DNA of 57,927 nucleotides. It comes from JBBTCJ01 sp038043285 (GTDB lineage: Bacteria > Planctomycetota > Phycisphaerae > UBA1845). Positions 1-7,275 of the stretch are shown here, one piece after another. Position 1 is the stretch's first letter. Each line of letters begins with the position of its first letter. Under the pieces are notes generated by a model. That model was not told the origin of the DNA. It worked only from the letters and a program-made list of their open reading frames with translations, and searched no databases. Where the stretch lies: assembly GCA_038043285.1 (NCBI GenBank), contig JBBTCJ010000126.1, positions 1-57,927 on the forward strand, in the 5' to 3' direction. The position numbers and the translations under genes were made by a program.

Positions 1-1
1 G

Positions 2-706
2 CATTATTATTACCTCCGCGACGCCTCCGGCGGCCACGTCGGCCTGATCGTCGACGACGACGGTGACGCCGCCACCCCTGGCCACCCGGCGTATCAGACG
101 TATGATGCCTTCGGGAACGCCATGGGCCGAACCGTCGCCGAGTCAGGCTCGCTGGCCTGGCGCGGCGGGGAGGGCAGCATGACCGATCGCGAGGCCAACC
201 TCGTGTACATGCAATCCCGCCACTACGACCCCGACCTCGGCCGCTTCCTCCAGGCCGACACCCTCCGCCTCGCCAGCCTCACCACCCAGGGCATGAACCG
301 CTACATCTACACCGAGAATGATCCGGTGAATCGGAGTGATCCGACGGGAACCGCGTGGCTCGATGCCATTGGGTTGATCGTTGCCGGAGTTACCATCATC
401 GCTCTTGCGGTTGCTCTATTTGGCGCTACGCCGCTTTTGGGGCTCGCGTTAGTCGCGGGCCTTTTCTTTATGGCAGCAGGCATTCTCACCGGCGCTACGG
501 CGATCTTCTTTGGTCTTTCACTCCTCCCATTCCTTTCAGCCGCCGACAGATGTACCTTGCTGCAACAAGCACAATACACCGCCTCGGCAGCGGGATTCAG
601 CGGCGCGGCCGGATTCGCGTTCAGCTCGAGAATGGGAATGGCAGAGAGACTCCTTGGATACGTCGTTGGTCTAACCGAAGCTGTGCTCGCTGCGGAGGGG
701 TTTTAG
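2..706 (+). CDS. RHS repeat protein, C-terminal tip with hydrophobic variable domain (5' truncated)
   Basis: The reading frame is open from the window edge, so the N-terminus lies outside. It contains the end of an RHS-repeat-associated core (seen: YYYLRDASGGHVGLIVDDD, SRHYDPDLGRFLQAD, NDPVNRSDPTG). From about codon 117 it switches to a variable C-terminal domain with three hydrophobic, membrane-spanning-like stretches and a short tail containing RC-L and GAA motifs. In RHS/WapA families this position carries the polymorphic toxin or effector domain. The stop at 706 is followed after 1 nt by the GTG of the zinc-ribbon gene. Because the tip is hydrophobic rather than nuclease-like, a pore-forming or membrane-inserted tip is a possible inference, not shown. 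The DNA of its core is nearly identical to positions 1545-1749. Confidence 0.85.
   Translation, partial: HYYYLRDASGGHVGLIVDDDGDAATPGHPAYQTYDAFGNAMGRTVAESGSLAWRGGEGSMTDREANLVYMQSRHYDPDLGRFLQADTLRLASLTTQGMNRYIYTENDPVNRSDPTGTAWLDAIGLIVAGVTIIALAVALFGATPLLGLALVAGLFFMAAGILTGATAIFFGLSLLPFLSAADRCTLLQQAQYTASAAGFSGAAGFAFSSRMGMAERLLGYVVGLTEAVLAAEGF
144..348 (+). repeat. RHS-core direct repeat, copy 1 (205 bp)
   Basis: This 205-bp stretch and 1545-1749 can be aligned without gaps and differ at only a handful of sites, many of them third-codon positions. Similarity ends abruptly right after the DPTG codons, where the two C-terminal domains diverge. This is the pattern left by recombination through the RHS core. 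Confidence 0.9.
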
Positions 707-707
707 C

Positions 708-1409
708 GTGGGGCAACAGGGTACGCGCATCTTGCACGATGAAACGGTCGCTTCCGCACCGAGTCTTCCGGGAACGCCGCTGGAAAAGCCCACCTCTGGA
801 TGCGTCGTGTCGCGAGAGAGGATGAGCGTCTGCGTGGGTTGCCGGTACTCACTGCAAGGACATCCGGTACTATGCGTCTGTCCAGAATGCGGACTTCGCA
901 TCGATGAGAACTCCCGTGCCTGGTACTGCGTCGATCCTTTTGGAAGTCCCAAGGTAGTCGGAATGCCATATGTGGCCGCGACCCTCCTACTTGTTCTGGG
1001 AGCGTGCGCGTTTTACCACCGCGACGCAATGGTCGGGCGGACGCTTCTTGCCAGCGCATATGCTGTGGGTCTATGGCGATACTGGATATGGCGTCGAGCG
1101 CGCGCGTCGAAGCTTGGACGAGTATACCTGCGGACGCCTGACGGCCTCCGCGTCCGCCGGAAGCTGTGCGGCGCACAACTCGACCTAATCTCCGAGGCGG
1201 TGCTACCGCGCCTCAAGGCTGCCGCGTCTGCGCCGTCCTACTCTCGCAGGCGATTCTGTACGGTACTCTGGGAGGAGAACCTTCCGCTTCCGTCCGATTT
1301 GGAGGATTTCGTTGCGTTCCTCCGGTCGGGCACGGTCGCTGGCGAGCCGCGGTCATGCTCGGAGCCGCTCAAATGCAATGAGGACCAATTTGAAGGAGAA
1401 TCCCGATGA
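708..1409 (+). CDS. Zinc-ribbon two-TM membrane protein, possible cognate partner of the preceding RHS tip
   Basis: 233 aa, GTG start directly behind GGAGGGG at 694-700 and 1 nt after the RHS stop, so translation is probably coupled. The N-terminal cytosolic part carries a four-cysteine zinc ribbon (C42, C45, C58, C61; seen as CVGC and CPECG). Two hydrophobic segments follow at about residues 86-104 and 110-127, then a basic patch and a soluble C-terminus of about 100 residues. Similar CxxC...CPECG membrane proteins are common orphans in Phycisphaerae, so a general function is possible. The repeated position behind an RHS tip (see 2133-2714) instead argues for a role as immunity protein or chaperone. 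No enzymatic motif is recognised. Confidence 0.75.
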   Translation: MGQQGTRILHDETVASAPSLPGTPLEKPTSGCVVSRERMSVCVGCRYSLQGHPVLCVCPECGLRIDENSRAWYCVDPFGSPKVVGMPYVAATLLLVLGACAFYHRDAMVGRTLLASAYAVGLWRYWIWRRARASKLGRVYLRTPDGLRVRRKLCGAQLDLISEAVLPRLKAAASAPSYSRRRFCTVLWEENLPLPSDLEDFVAFLRSGTVAGEPRSCSEPLKCNEDQFEGESR

Positions 1410-2128
1410 TGGGCTCTCCTTCGTCATTCCTCCTCCTAATTTCAGCATTGCGGGTCTCCGTCTTCCACAACGCCATGAACCGCTTCTTCGCCAATCCGCC
1501 CTCTCCCTCCCAGGGAGAGGGCGGGGGTGAGGGTCTCGCCGCTGCAGGCTCGCTTGCCTGGCGCGGCGGGGAGGGCAGCATGACCGACCGCGAGGCTGAC
1601 CTGGTGTACATGCAATCCCGCCACTACGACCCCGACCTCGGCCGCTTCCTCCAGGCCGACACCCTCCGCCTGGCCAGCCTAACCACCCAGGGAATAAACC
1701 GCTACGTCTACACCGAGAATGATCCGGTGAATCGGAGTGATCCGACGGGCGCGTCGGAACTGGGATGGGGCATACTTCAGATTGGCGTCGCGCTTCTCGC
1801 AACCATTGCCGGGATCGGCCTACTTGCCACCACCTCAAGCGTTTTGACGGTCCTCGGTGCGTTCGCCGTCGCATTAGCTATTATGGCAACTGTGATGGGA
1901 TTTATCAGCGTGCTTCTGGGCGTAATTGGATCTTTTTTCAACGATCCAGGAATGCGTTGCCAACTGGAACTAATCAGCCATAGAACAGCATTGGTCGCAT
2001 TCGGTGGCGGCGCTGCGAGCACAGTAGCCAATGCTCCAAGCGCGGCGACGACATTGTTGGAAGTAATGTGGGATATGACGAGTTGCGTTGCAGACATTTT
2101 CGACGCAGCACCTTGGAAGGGCTTGTGA
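1406..2128 (+). CDS. Orphan RHS C-terminal cassette, second copy
   Basis: 240 aa. The ATG overlaps the stop of the zinc-ribbon gene (ATGA at 1406-1409) and has AAGGAG at 1393-1398, so it may really be translated without an upstream RHS body. Residues 1-45 are not RHS; they are translated repeat DNA, including a 23-nt perfect palindrome at 1499-1521. Residues about 46-115 repeat the RHS core (SRHYDPDLGRFLQAD, NDPVNRSDPTG). The C-terminal domain has three hydrophobic segments and ends in a region that aligns with copy 1 (RC-L, then GGGAAS against SGAAGF). It is an RHS tip detached from its body, as in displaced CT cassettes of RHS/CDI loci. It may be silent donor DNA for recombination. Confidence 0.7.
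   Translation: MMGSPSSFLLLISALRVSVFHNAMNRFFANPPSPSQGEGGGEGLAAAGSLAWRGGEGSMTDREADLVYMQSRHYDPDLGRFLQADTLRLASLTTQGINRYVYTENDPVNRSDPTGASELGWGILQIGVALLATIAGIGLLATTSSVLTVLGAFAVALAIMATVMGFISVLLGVIGSFFNDPGMRCQLELISHRTALVAFGGGAASTVANAPSAATTLLEVMWDMTSCVADIFDAAPWKGL
1499..1521 (+). repeat. 23-nt perfect palindrome (10-bp arms, 3-nt loop), copy 1
   Basis: CCCTCTCCCT, loop CCC, AGGGAGAGGG, followed by a GGGGTGAGGG-type tail. It lies in frame inside the second RHS cassette and encodes PSPSQGEGGGEG. The same 10+3+10 architecture recurs inside glnS (23203-23225) and at 48643-48665. Confidence 0.8.
1545..1749 (+). repeat. RHS-core direct repeat, copy 2 (205 bp)
   Basis: Partner of 144-348, same length. The upstream junction at about 1545 borders unrelated repeat DNA; the downstream junction borders the second variable tip. 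Confidence 0.9.
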
Positions 2129-2132
2129 TCCA

Positions 2133-2714
2133 GTGCTGATTGCACTAAACAGCACGGTGCCAGGAGCGAGTCCACCAACGCACTGCGTGACCTGCCAATA
2201 TGCACTTGCGGGACACTCAGGTACCTTCGCCTGCCCGGAGTGCGGAATGCAATACGATGCAGACACCCGGGTTTGGTTTTCGCGCTTCACTCCTTGGCAC
2301 TTCCGAACAAAAGGCCCTGCGCGTTACCTGTTGGCGGCTTGGGTTGTTGCGACCATGGCGCTTGTGCGGCTGTCGCATGCAGCAACTCTTGTGCTCTTGT
2401 TAGCGTTCGGAGGCCTATCGATACTCGTCTTTGCGCAGCGGACGATGTCTCGGAAACGCCACTTCCGGCCGTACGTCGCAACCACACCGCAAGGTCTTGT
2501 CGTCAGTCGGTCCGGGCGACCGGGGCAGTTTACCGTACTGTCCTGGAGTACTGTTGCTGAGCGATTGCGAGGCGGTCCGCGACCGTGGCGCTGGGGTGCG
2601 GATCTGTCGCGCGATTTGGACGTCCACTTGGAGGTTGCGCGATCACGGGAAGTGTTTGCTGAGGTGAATCGGCGCGTCGATACCACAGGATCGCGCGATG
2701 GCTGTGACGCATGA
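2133..2714 (+). CDS. Zinc-ribbon two-TM membrane protein, second copy, paired with RHS cassette 2
   Basis: 193 aa when started at GTG 2133, 4 nt after the RHS cassette stop and behind GGAAGG at 2115-2120; a TTG at 2088 would extend it into the RHS gene. It has the same layout as the 708-1409 product: cysteines C18, C21, C34, C37 (CVTC, CPECG), two hydrophobic segments at about 64-80 and 82-101, a basic stop-transfer patch and a soluble tail. Sequence outside the ribbon is diverged from the first copy, as expected if it co-varies with its RHS tip. Possible immunity protein; function not shown. Confidence 0.7.
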   Translation: MLIALNSTVPGASPPTHCVTCQYALAGHSGTFACPECGMQYDADTRVWFSRFTPWHFRTKGPARYLLAAWVVATMALVRLSHAATLVLLLAFGGLSILVFAQRTMSRKRHFRPYVATTPQGLVVSRSGRPGQFTVLSWSTVAERLRGGPRPWRWGADLSRDLDVHLEVARSREVFAEVNRRVDTTGSRDGCDA

Positions 2715-2807
2715 CGTGCTCTGCACGCCGTGGGGCGGGTTGGAGGCGATGTTACAATGTGCCCCCTCGGCCCCATCGAGCGAACGGAAGAAAGGGTTGA
2801 CGCCAAC

Positions 2808-2938
2808 GTGAGCAACAACCGGCATTATTATTACCTCCGCGACGCCGCCGGCGGGCAGGTCGGCCTGATCGTCGACGACGACGCCGCGACCCCTGGCCAC
2901 CCGGCGTGCCAGCCGCCTGCGGCTGGCCGGGACAGAGG
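2808..2938 (+). pseudogene. RHS core remnant, third copy, interrupted by the assembly gap
   Basis: From 2822 the DNA repeats positions 1-94 (HYYYLRDAAGGQVGL, VDDDAATPGHPA), then runs into the palindromic repeat 2908-2927 and the run of Ns. It has no variable tip in the window. A GTG at 2808 could start it, but it is more likely a broken copy. Confidence 0.65.
2908..2927. repeat. GCCAGCC/GGCTGGC palindrome at the edge of the assembly gap
   Basis: Seven-base perfect arms around a 6-nt loop (GCCTGC), 11 bp before the Ns. It resembles the GC-rich palindromes dispersed in planctomycete genomes and may be why the assembly broke here. Confidence 0.5.
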
Positions 2939-2948
2939 NNNNNNNNNN
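2939..2948. other. Assembly gap (10 N)
   Basis: Ten undetermined bases. The true gap size and content are unknown, so adjacency of the third RHS copy to the following region should not be assumed. Confidence 1.
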
Positions 2949-3166
2949 ACCTGGTAAAAAACCCGTCCCAGATCCGCCCAACGCGGGTGATCGCTGCGAA
3001 CTCGCCCGCCGGCGAGCGCGCGCAAAGTTCTTTAGGTAGGAGGCCCGAAAACCGCTCCGCGCATCTGACTCCGCGGCGCCCGGTGAAAGCCCATGTCACG
3101 TTCTTGCCATTCAGCATTCCCCGCGCACCGTGCCCCATCCTTCGCCCAGCGAGGAGGCCCGATCTG

Positions 3167-3188
3167 TACCGCGACCGTGAGGGAGCGG
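3167..3188 (+). repeat. Dispersed 22-nt motif CCGCGACCGT..GGGAGCGG, copy 1
   Basis: Matches the reverse complement of 24877-24898 at 20 of 22 positions and of 24952-24973 less closely. All copies here lie between genes. Confidence 0.6.
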
Positions 3189-3494
3189 CCTGCTGCTCGC
3201 ACGAGTGCAGCTGGCGGCCTGTCCGCCAATGTTTCCGAACGCGCGATTCTCGTCGAAACCAGGATTGGGGCTGATGCCCCATCCTCCGCGACGCGAAGGG
3301 TGAAGGACGAACATCTTTCCTCAAGGGCGCAGCATCGACTTCCGTCTTCGTGGAGATCCCGGCGGCGCGAAATGAAAAACACCAAACGAACCCATTGCTC
3401 CCCCCCCTGGCCGCTCCGAAAACGCGGATGCGCAGCCAAATCCCCCGAAGAACTGGCTTCGTTGACCCCGCGCTTCGCCCAGCGAACCCGCCCC

Positions 3495-3537
3495 GATCCT
3501 CGACGACGACGGCGACGCCGCGGTCCCGGGCCGGCGA
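3495..3537 (+). pseudogene. Short RHS-core remnant, fourth copy
   Basis: 43 bp that repeat positions 48-94; the first 28 bp differ at two positions. They encode ILDDDGDAAVPG in place of the IVDDDGDAATPG seen at the start of the window. No RHS sequence surrounds it, so it is a decayed fragment. Confidence 0.5.
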
Positions 3538-3775
3538 TTTGTAATGCTTTGTCGGAGCTGCCCGGAGCCGATTGACAGGCGATCGCGCCCTCTTCTAGCA
3601 TCCCGCCTCTGACCGTGGTCGGACGGTCGGCGGTCGGTACGGGCCGCGAGGTTCGCCGGGCCGTCAGCGACCTGACGCTTACCGATGACGTCTCGCAGAG
3701 CTTTCCCACCCCGCGGAAGGCGGCCGCGATGTATGACGCTTTAGAACGCACGTTTTTCCCGAGGAGTGCTCGATA

Positions 3776-6700
3776 ATGGTGACGCGACGAGGATACGTTC
3801 CGGCCTGCTTCCTGCTTTCTTTCGCCATGAATGCTTGTGCCCAGGAGCGTCAGCCGACGCTGGGGGACTCCCCGCCGCAGAAACCGTCGGCCCAAGCGGC
3901 CGCCACGGGCGAACACCGCCCCCACGCCGGCATGTTGCGCTTCCCGGACGTGAGCGGCACGCACGTCGTCTTCGTCTACGGCAACGATCTCTGGCTCGTG
4001 CCGCGCGAAGGCGGCTTGGCTACGCCGCTGGCCAGCCCGCCGGGTCAAGAGGCCTTCCCCCGCTTCAGCCCCGATGGACAATCCATCGCCTTCGTCGGCA
4101 ACTACGAGGGCAACAAGGATATCTACTCCATGCCCATCGCCGGCGGAGTGCCGAGGCGCGTCACCTATCATCCCAGCGCCGAAACGCTTTGCGACTGGAA
4201 CGCCGATGGAAGATTGATCTACTTTGCGCCGGGCGTCATCGGTTTGGCCCGTCAATCGCGGCTGCTGACCACCAGCCCGTCGGGCGGACTCCCTACGGAG
4301 CTTCCCGTGCCCTACGGAACCAACGGGGCGATCAGCGCCGACGGCCAATGGCTCGCCTACACCCCCCACTCGCACGATCATCGAACCTGGAAGCGCTATC
4401 GCGGCGGCATGGCCACCGATATCTGGCTGTTCAACCTCAAGGACAAATCCGCCAAGAAAATCACCGACTGGGAGGGAACCGACAGCCAGCCGATGTGGCT
4501 GGGCAATAAGCTCTACTACATGTCGGACGAGGGACCGGAACATCGCCTCAACATCTGGTCCTACGACCCGGCTACCGGTCGCCGCGCCCAGGTCACGAAG
4601 TTCGCCGATTACGACGTCAAGTGGCCGTCCATCGGCCCGGGATCCGACGGCAGCGGAGAGATCGTTCTCCAGCTCGGACCCACGCTGCAACTACTCTCGC
4701 TGGCAACCGGGGCGTCGAAGACCGTCGAGATCGCCATTCCCGGCGACCGACCGACCATCCGCCCCTACGATTACGAACCGCAGAAGTTCATCAACGCCTG
4801 GGAAGTCTCCGCGACCGGCAAGAGGGCCGTCCTCGAAGCCCGCGGAGATATCTGGACGGTCCCCAACAAGCAAGGGTCGCCGTTGAACCTCACCCACACC
4901 AGCGGCGTGGCCGAGCGCGACCCCGCGTGGAGCGCGGATGGGCAATGGATCGCGTACTTCTCCGACGCCACGGGCGAATACGAACTGTACGTCGCCCAAT
5001 CCGACGGTCGGGGCGAGACGCGGCAACTGACCTCCAGCAACGCGAAGATCTTCCTCGGCGCCGCTGCGTGGTCCCCGGATTCCAAGCAGATCGCCTTCTC
5101 CGATCAGTTCGGAACCCTGTACGTGCACACGCTGGAATCCAAACAGACCAAAGCCATCGACAAGAACCCCTGGGGCGGGCAGGTCCGCGTGAGCTGGGCG
5201 CCCGATTCTCGTTGGTTGACCTATGTCAAAGGGACCGACAACCAGGGGATGACGGCCATCTGGTTGTACGATCTGCCCACCGACAAGAAGACCCAGGTCA
5301 CTTCCGGCATGTTCTCCGACAGTTGGCCGACCTTCGATCGCAAGGGCGACTACCTCTTCTTCGCCAGCAATCGCGCCTTCAACTCGCCGATGTACGAAGA
5401 CGTCGGAACCACGTTCATCTATGCGGACACGGACGTGTTGTTCGCCGTTCCGCTCCGCGCCAAGGTCGGTTCGCCGTGGGCCCCCAAGAGCGACGACGAA
5501 AAGTGGGGCGAGCAGAAGGACGCCGAGAAGAAGGAGGACAAGGAGAAAAAAGAAGGCGAAAAGAAGGACGGCGAAACGAAGGACGAGAAGCCGGCGGAGA
5601 AATCCGACCAGGATGCCAAGGCGGAAGAAAAGAAAGACGAAGAGAAAAAAGACGAGGAAAAGAAGGACGGCGAAAAGAAGAAGGAAGAGGTCAAGCCCAT
5701 CGAGATTGAGCTGGACGGCTTCGAACGCCGCGCCATCCCCCTCCCCGTCGACAAGGGCAACTTCTCCTTACTCGCGGTCAACGACAAGCACCAACTGCTC
5801 TACGTCCGTGGCGCGGCTCGCGGAAGCAGCGCGAAGACCTCGGTTAAGCTCTTTGATCTCACCGACGAGGAGAAGAAGGAAAAGACCGTTCTGGAGGAGG
5901 TCGGCCAGTTCGTCGTCTCCGCCGACGGCAAGAAAATACTCGTACGCAAGGACGCGACGATGGCCATCGTCGACGCCGCGGCCGACCAGAAGCTCGACAA
6001 ACCCCTCAACCTCGCCGCCATGCGGGCCAAGGTTGATCCACGAGAAGAATGGCGGCAGATGTTCGTGGAAGCCTGGCGCGTGGAGCGCGACTATTTCTAC
6101 GACCCCAACATGCACGGCCTGGATTGGCTCGGCGTGCGGAAGCAGTACGAAAGAATGTTGACCGACTGCGCCTCCCGCGACGATCTCGACTTCATCATTG
6201 GGGAGATGATCTCCGAGCTGAACGTCGGACACGCCTACGTCGGACGCGGCGGCGGTGATCGCGAATCCGAGCCCAGCGTCAACGTCGGCATGTTGGGCGC
6301 CGACTTCACGCTCGAAAACGGCGCCTATCGCATCGCCACAATCCACGAGGGAGGCGCTTGGGATTACGACGCCCGCGGACCGCTCAGCCAGCCCGGCGTC
6401 GACGTGAAGGCGGGCGATTATTTGTTGGCCGTCAATGGAAACACACTCGATCCGCTCAAGGATCCCTGGGCCGCCTTTCAGGGACTCGGCGGCAAAACGG
6501 TCACCATCACCGTCAGCGACAAGCCCACCCTCGACGATTCCGCACGGCACCTCCTGGTTCAACTCAAGGACGGCGAGGACGACCTCCGCTTCCGCGCGTG
6601 GATCGAAAGGAATCGCAAGTACGTCGAAGACCAGACCGAGGGCAAGGTGGGTTACATCTACGTGCCCAACACCGGCGTCCAAGGGCAGAACGAACTGTTC

Positions 6701-7270
6701 CGCCAGTTCTATGGGCAAAAGGACAAGCTCGCTCTCATCATCGACGAACGCTGGAACGGCGGCGGGCAGATCCCCACGCGATTCATCGAGCTTCTCCATC
6801 GCCCGAAAGTCAACTATTGGGCCACCCGCGCGGACAGGGACTGGAGCTGGCCTCCCGACGCGCATGGCGGCCCCAAGTGCATGTTGGTCAACGGACTCGC
6901 GGGATCCGGCGGCGACTGCTTCCCGTACTACTTCAAGCAGAGAAAACTCGGAAAGGTCATTGGCACGCGCACCTGGGGCGGCTTGGTCGGCATCTCCGGG
7001 AATCCGCAGTTGATCGACTCCGGCGGAATCACCGCCCCGACCTTCGCCTTCTACGAAACCGACGGAACCTGGGGCGTCGAAGGCCACGGCGTCGATCCCG
7101 ATGTCGAAATCCTCGCCGACCCGTCCAAGATGACCGACGGCGGCGATCCGCAACTTGACGCCGCGATCGCCAACATGCTCGACGAAATCAGAAAGAACCC
7201 CTACGCCCCGCCCAAACGGCCGGCCTACCCCGACCGCCGCGGCATGGGCATCAAGGAGCAGGACAAGTAG
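3776..7270 (+). CDS. Tricorn-like S41 family peptidase (exported)
   Basis: 1164 aa, ATG 3776 with GAGGAG 10 nt upstream. A signal peptide is visible (hydrophobic core ACFLLSFAMNACA, likely cut before QE). The order fits tricorn protease: WD40-like/PD40 beta-propeller repeats in the first half (SPDGQSIAF, SADGQWIAY, SPDSKQIAF), a very charged Lys/Glu linker at about 580-645, a second propeller-like part, a PDZ-like domain, then the S41 core. The likely nucleophile is S1044 in AGSGGDCFP, with H819 in NVGHAYVGRGG and E1102 in GVEGHGV. Archaeal tricorn has Ser before the catalytic His; here it is Gly818. Probably a periplasmic peptidase degrading oligopeptides. Its stop is only 5 bp from the end of the convergent helicase gene. 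Confidence 0.9.
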   Translation: MVTRRGYVPACFLLSFAMNACAQERQPTLGDSPPQKPSAQAAATGEHRPHAGMLRFPDVSGTHVVFVYGNDLWLVPREGGLATPLASPPGQEAFPRFSPDGQSIAFVGNYEGNKDIYSMPIAGGVPRRVTYHPSAETLCDWNADGRLIYFAPGVIGLARQSRLLTTSPSGGLPTELPVPYGTNGAISADGQWLAYTPHSHDHRTWKRYRGGMATDIWLFNLKDKSAKKITDWEGTDSQPMWLGNKLYYMSDEGPEHRLNIWSYDPATGRRAQVTKFADYDVKWPSIGPGSDGSGEIVLQLGPTLQLLSLATGASKTVEIAIPGDRPTIRPYDYEPQKFINAWEVSATGKRAVLEARGDIWTVPNKQGSPLNLTHTSGVAERDPAWSADGQWIAYFSDATGEYELYVAQSDGRGETRQLTSSNAKIFLGAAAWSPDSKQIAFSDQFGTLYVHTLESKQTKAIDKNPWGGQVRVSWAPDSRWLTYVKGTDNQGMTAIWLYDLPTDKKTQVTSGMFSDSWPTFDRKGDYLFFASNRAFNSPMYEDVGTTFIYADTDVLFAVPLRAKVGSPWAPKSDDEKWGEQKDAEKKEDKEKKEGEKKDGETKDEKPAEKSDQDAKAEEKKDEEKKDEEKKDGEKKKEEVKPIEIELDGFERRAIPLPVDKGNFSLLAVNDKHQLLYVRGAARGSSAKTSVKLFDLTDEEKKEKTVLEEVGQFVVSADGKKILVRKDATMAIVDAAADQKLDKPLNLAAMRAKVDPREEWRQMFVEAWRVERDYFYDPNMHGLDWLGVRKQYERMLTDCASRDDLDFIIGEMISELNVGHAYVGRGGGDRESEPSVNVGMLGADFTLENGAYRIATIHEGGAWDYDARGPLSQPGVDVKAGDYLLAVNGNTLDPLKDPWAAFQGLGGKTVTITVSDKPTLDDSARHLLVQLKDGEDDLRFRAWIERNRKYVEDQTEGKVGYIYVPNTGVQGQNELFRQFYGQKDKLALIIDERWNGGGQIPTRFIELLHRPKVNYWATRADRDWSWPPDAHGGPKCMLVNGLAGSGGDCFPYYFKQRKLGKVIGTRTWGGLVGISGNPQLIDSGGITAPTFAFYETDGTWGVEGHGVDPDVEILADPSKMTDGGDPQLDAAIANMLDEIRKNPYAPPKRPAYPDRRGMGIKEQDK

Positions 7271-7275
7271 CCGCC

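Larger units (their letters stand above)
2949..3775. other. Repeat-rich region without a convincing gene
   Basis: About 830 bp between the gap and the tricorn gene. Open frames here have biased composition (Arg- and Ser-rich) and no recognisable domain. It contains one copy of a 22-nt dispersed motif (3167-3188) and a scrap of RHS core (3495-3537). It ends in GAGGAG upstream of ATG 3776. No clear promoter was found. Confidence 0.6.

Noticed and set aside
3093..3575. 160-aa frame after the assembly gap
   Set aside because: Arg/Ser-rich translation of dispersed repeat DNA, no start signal and no domain.
3032..4690. 552-aa minus-strand open frame over the tricorn 5' part and upstream repeats
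   Set aside because: Low-complexity, Arg-rich and crossing into a clear gene on the other strand.
5768..7153. 461-aa minus-strand open frame inside the tricorn gene
   Set aside because: Shadow of the S41 domain; no family features.
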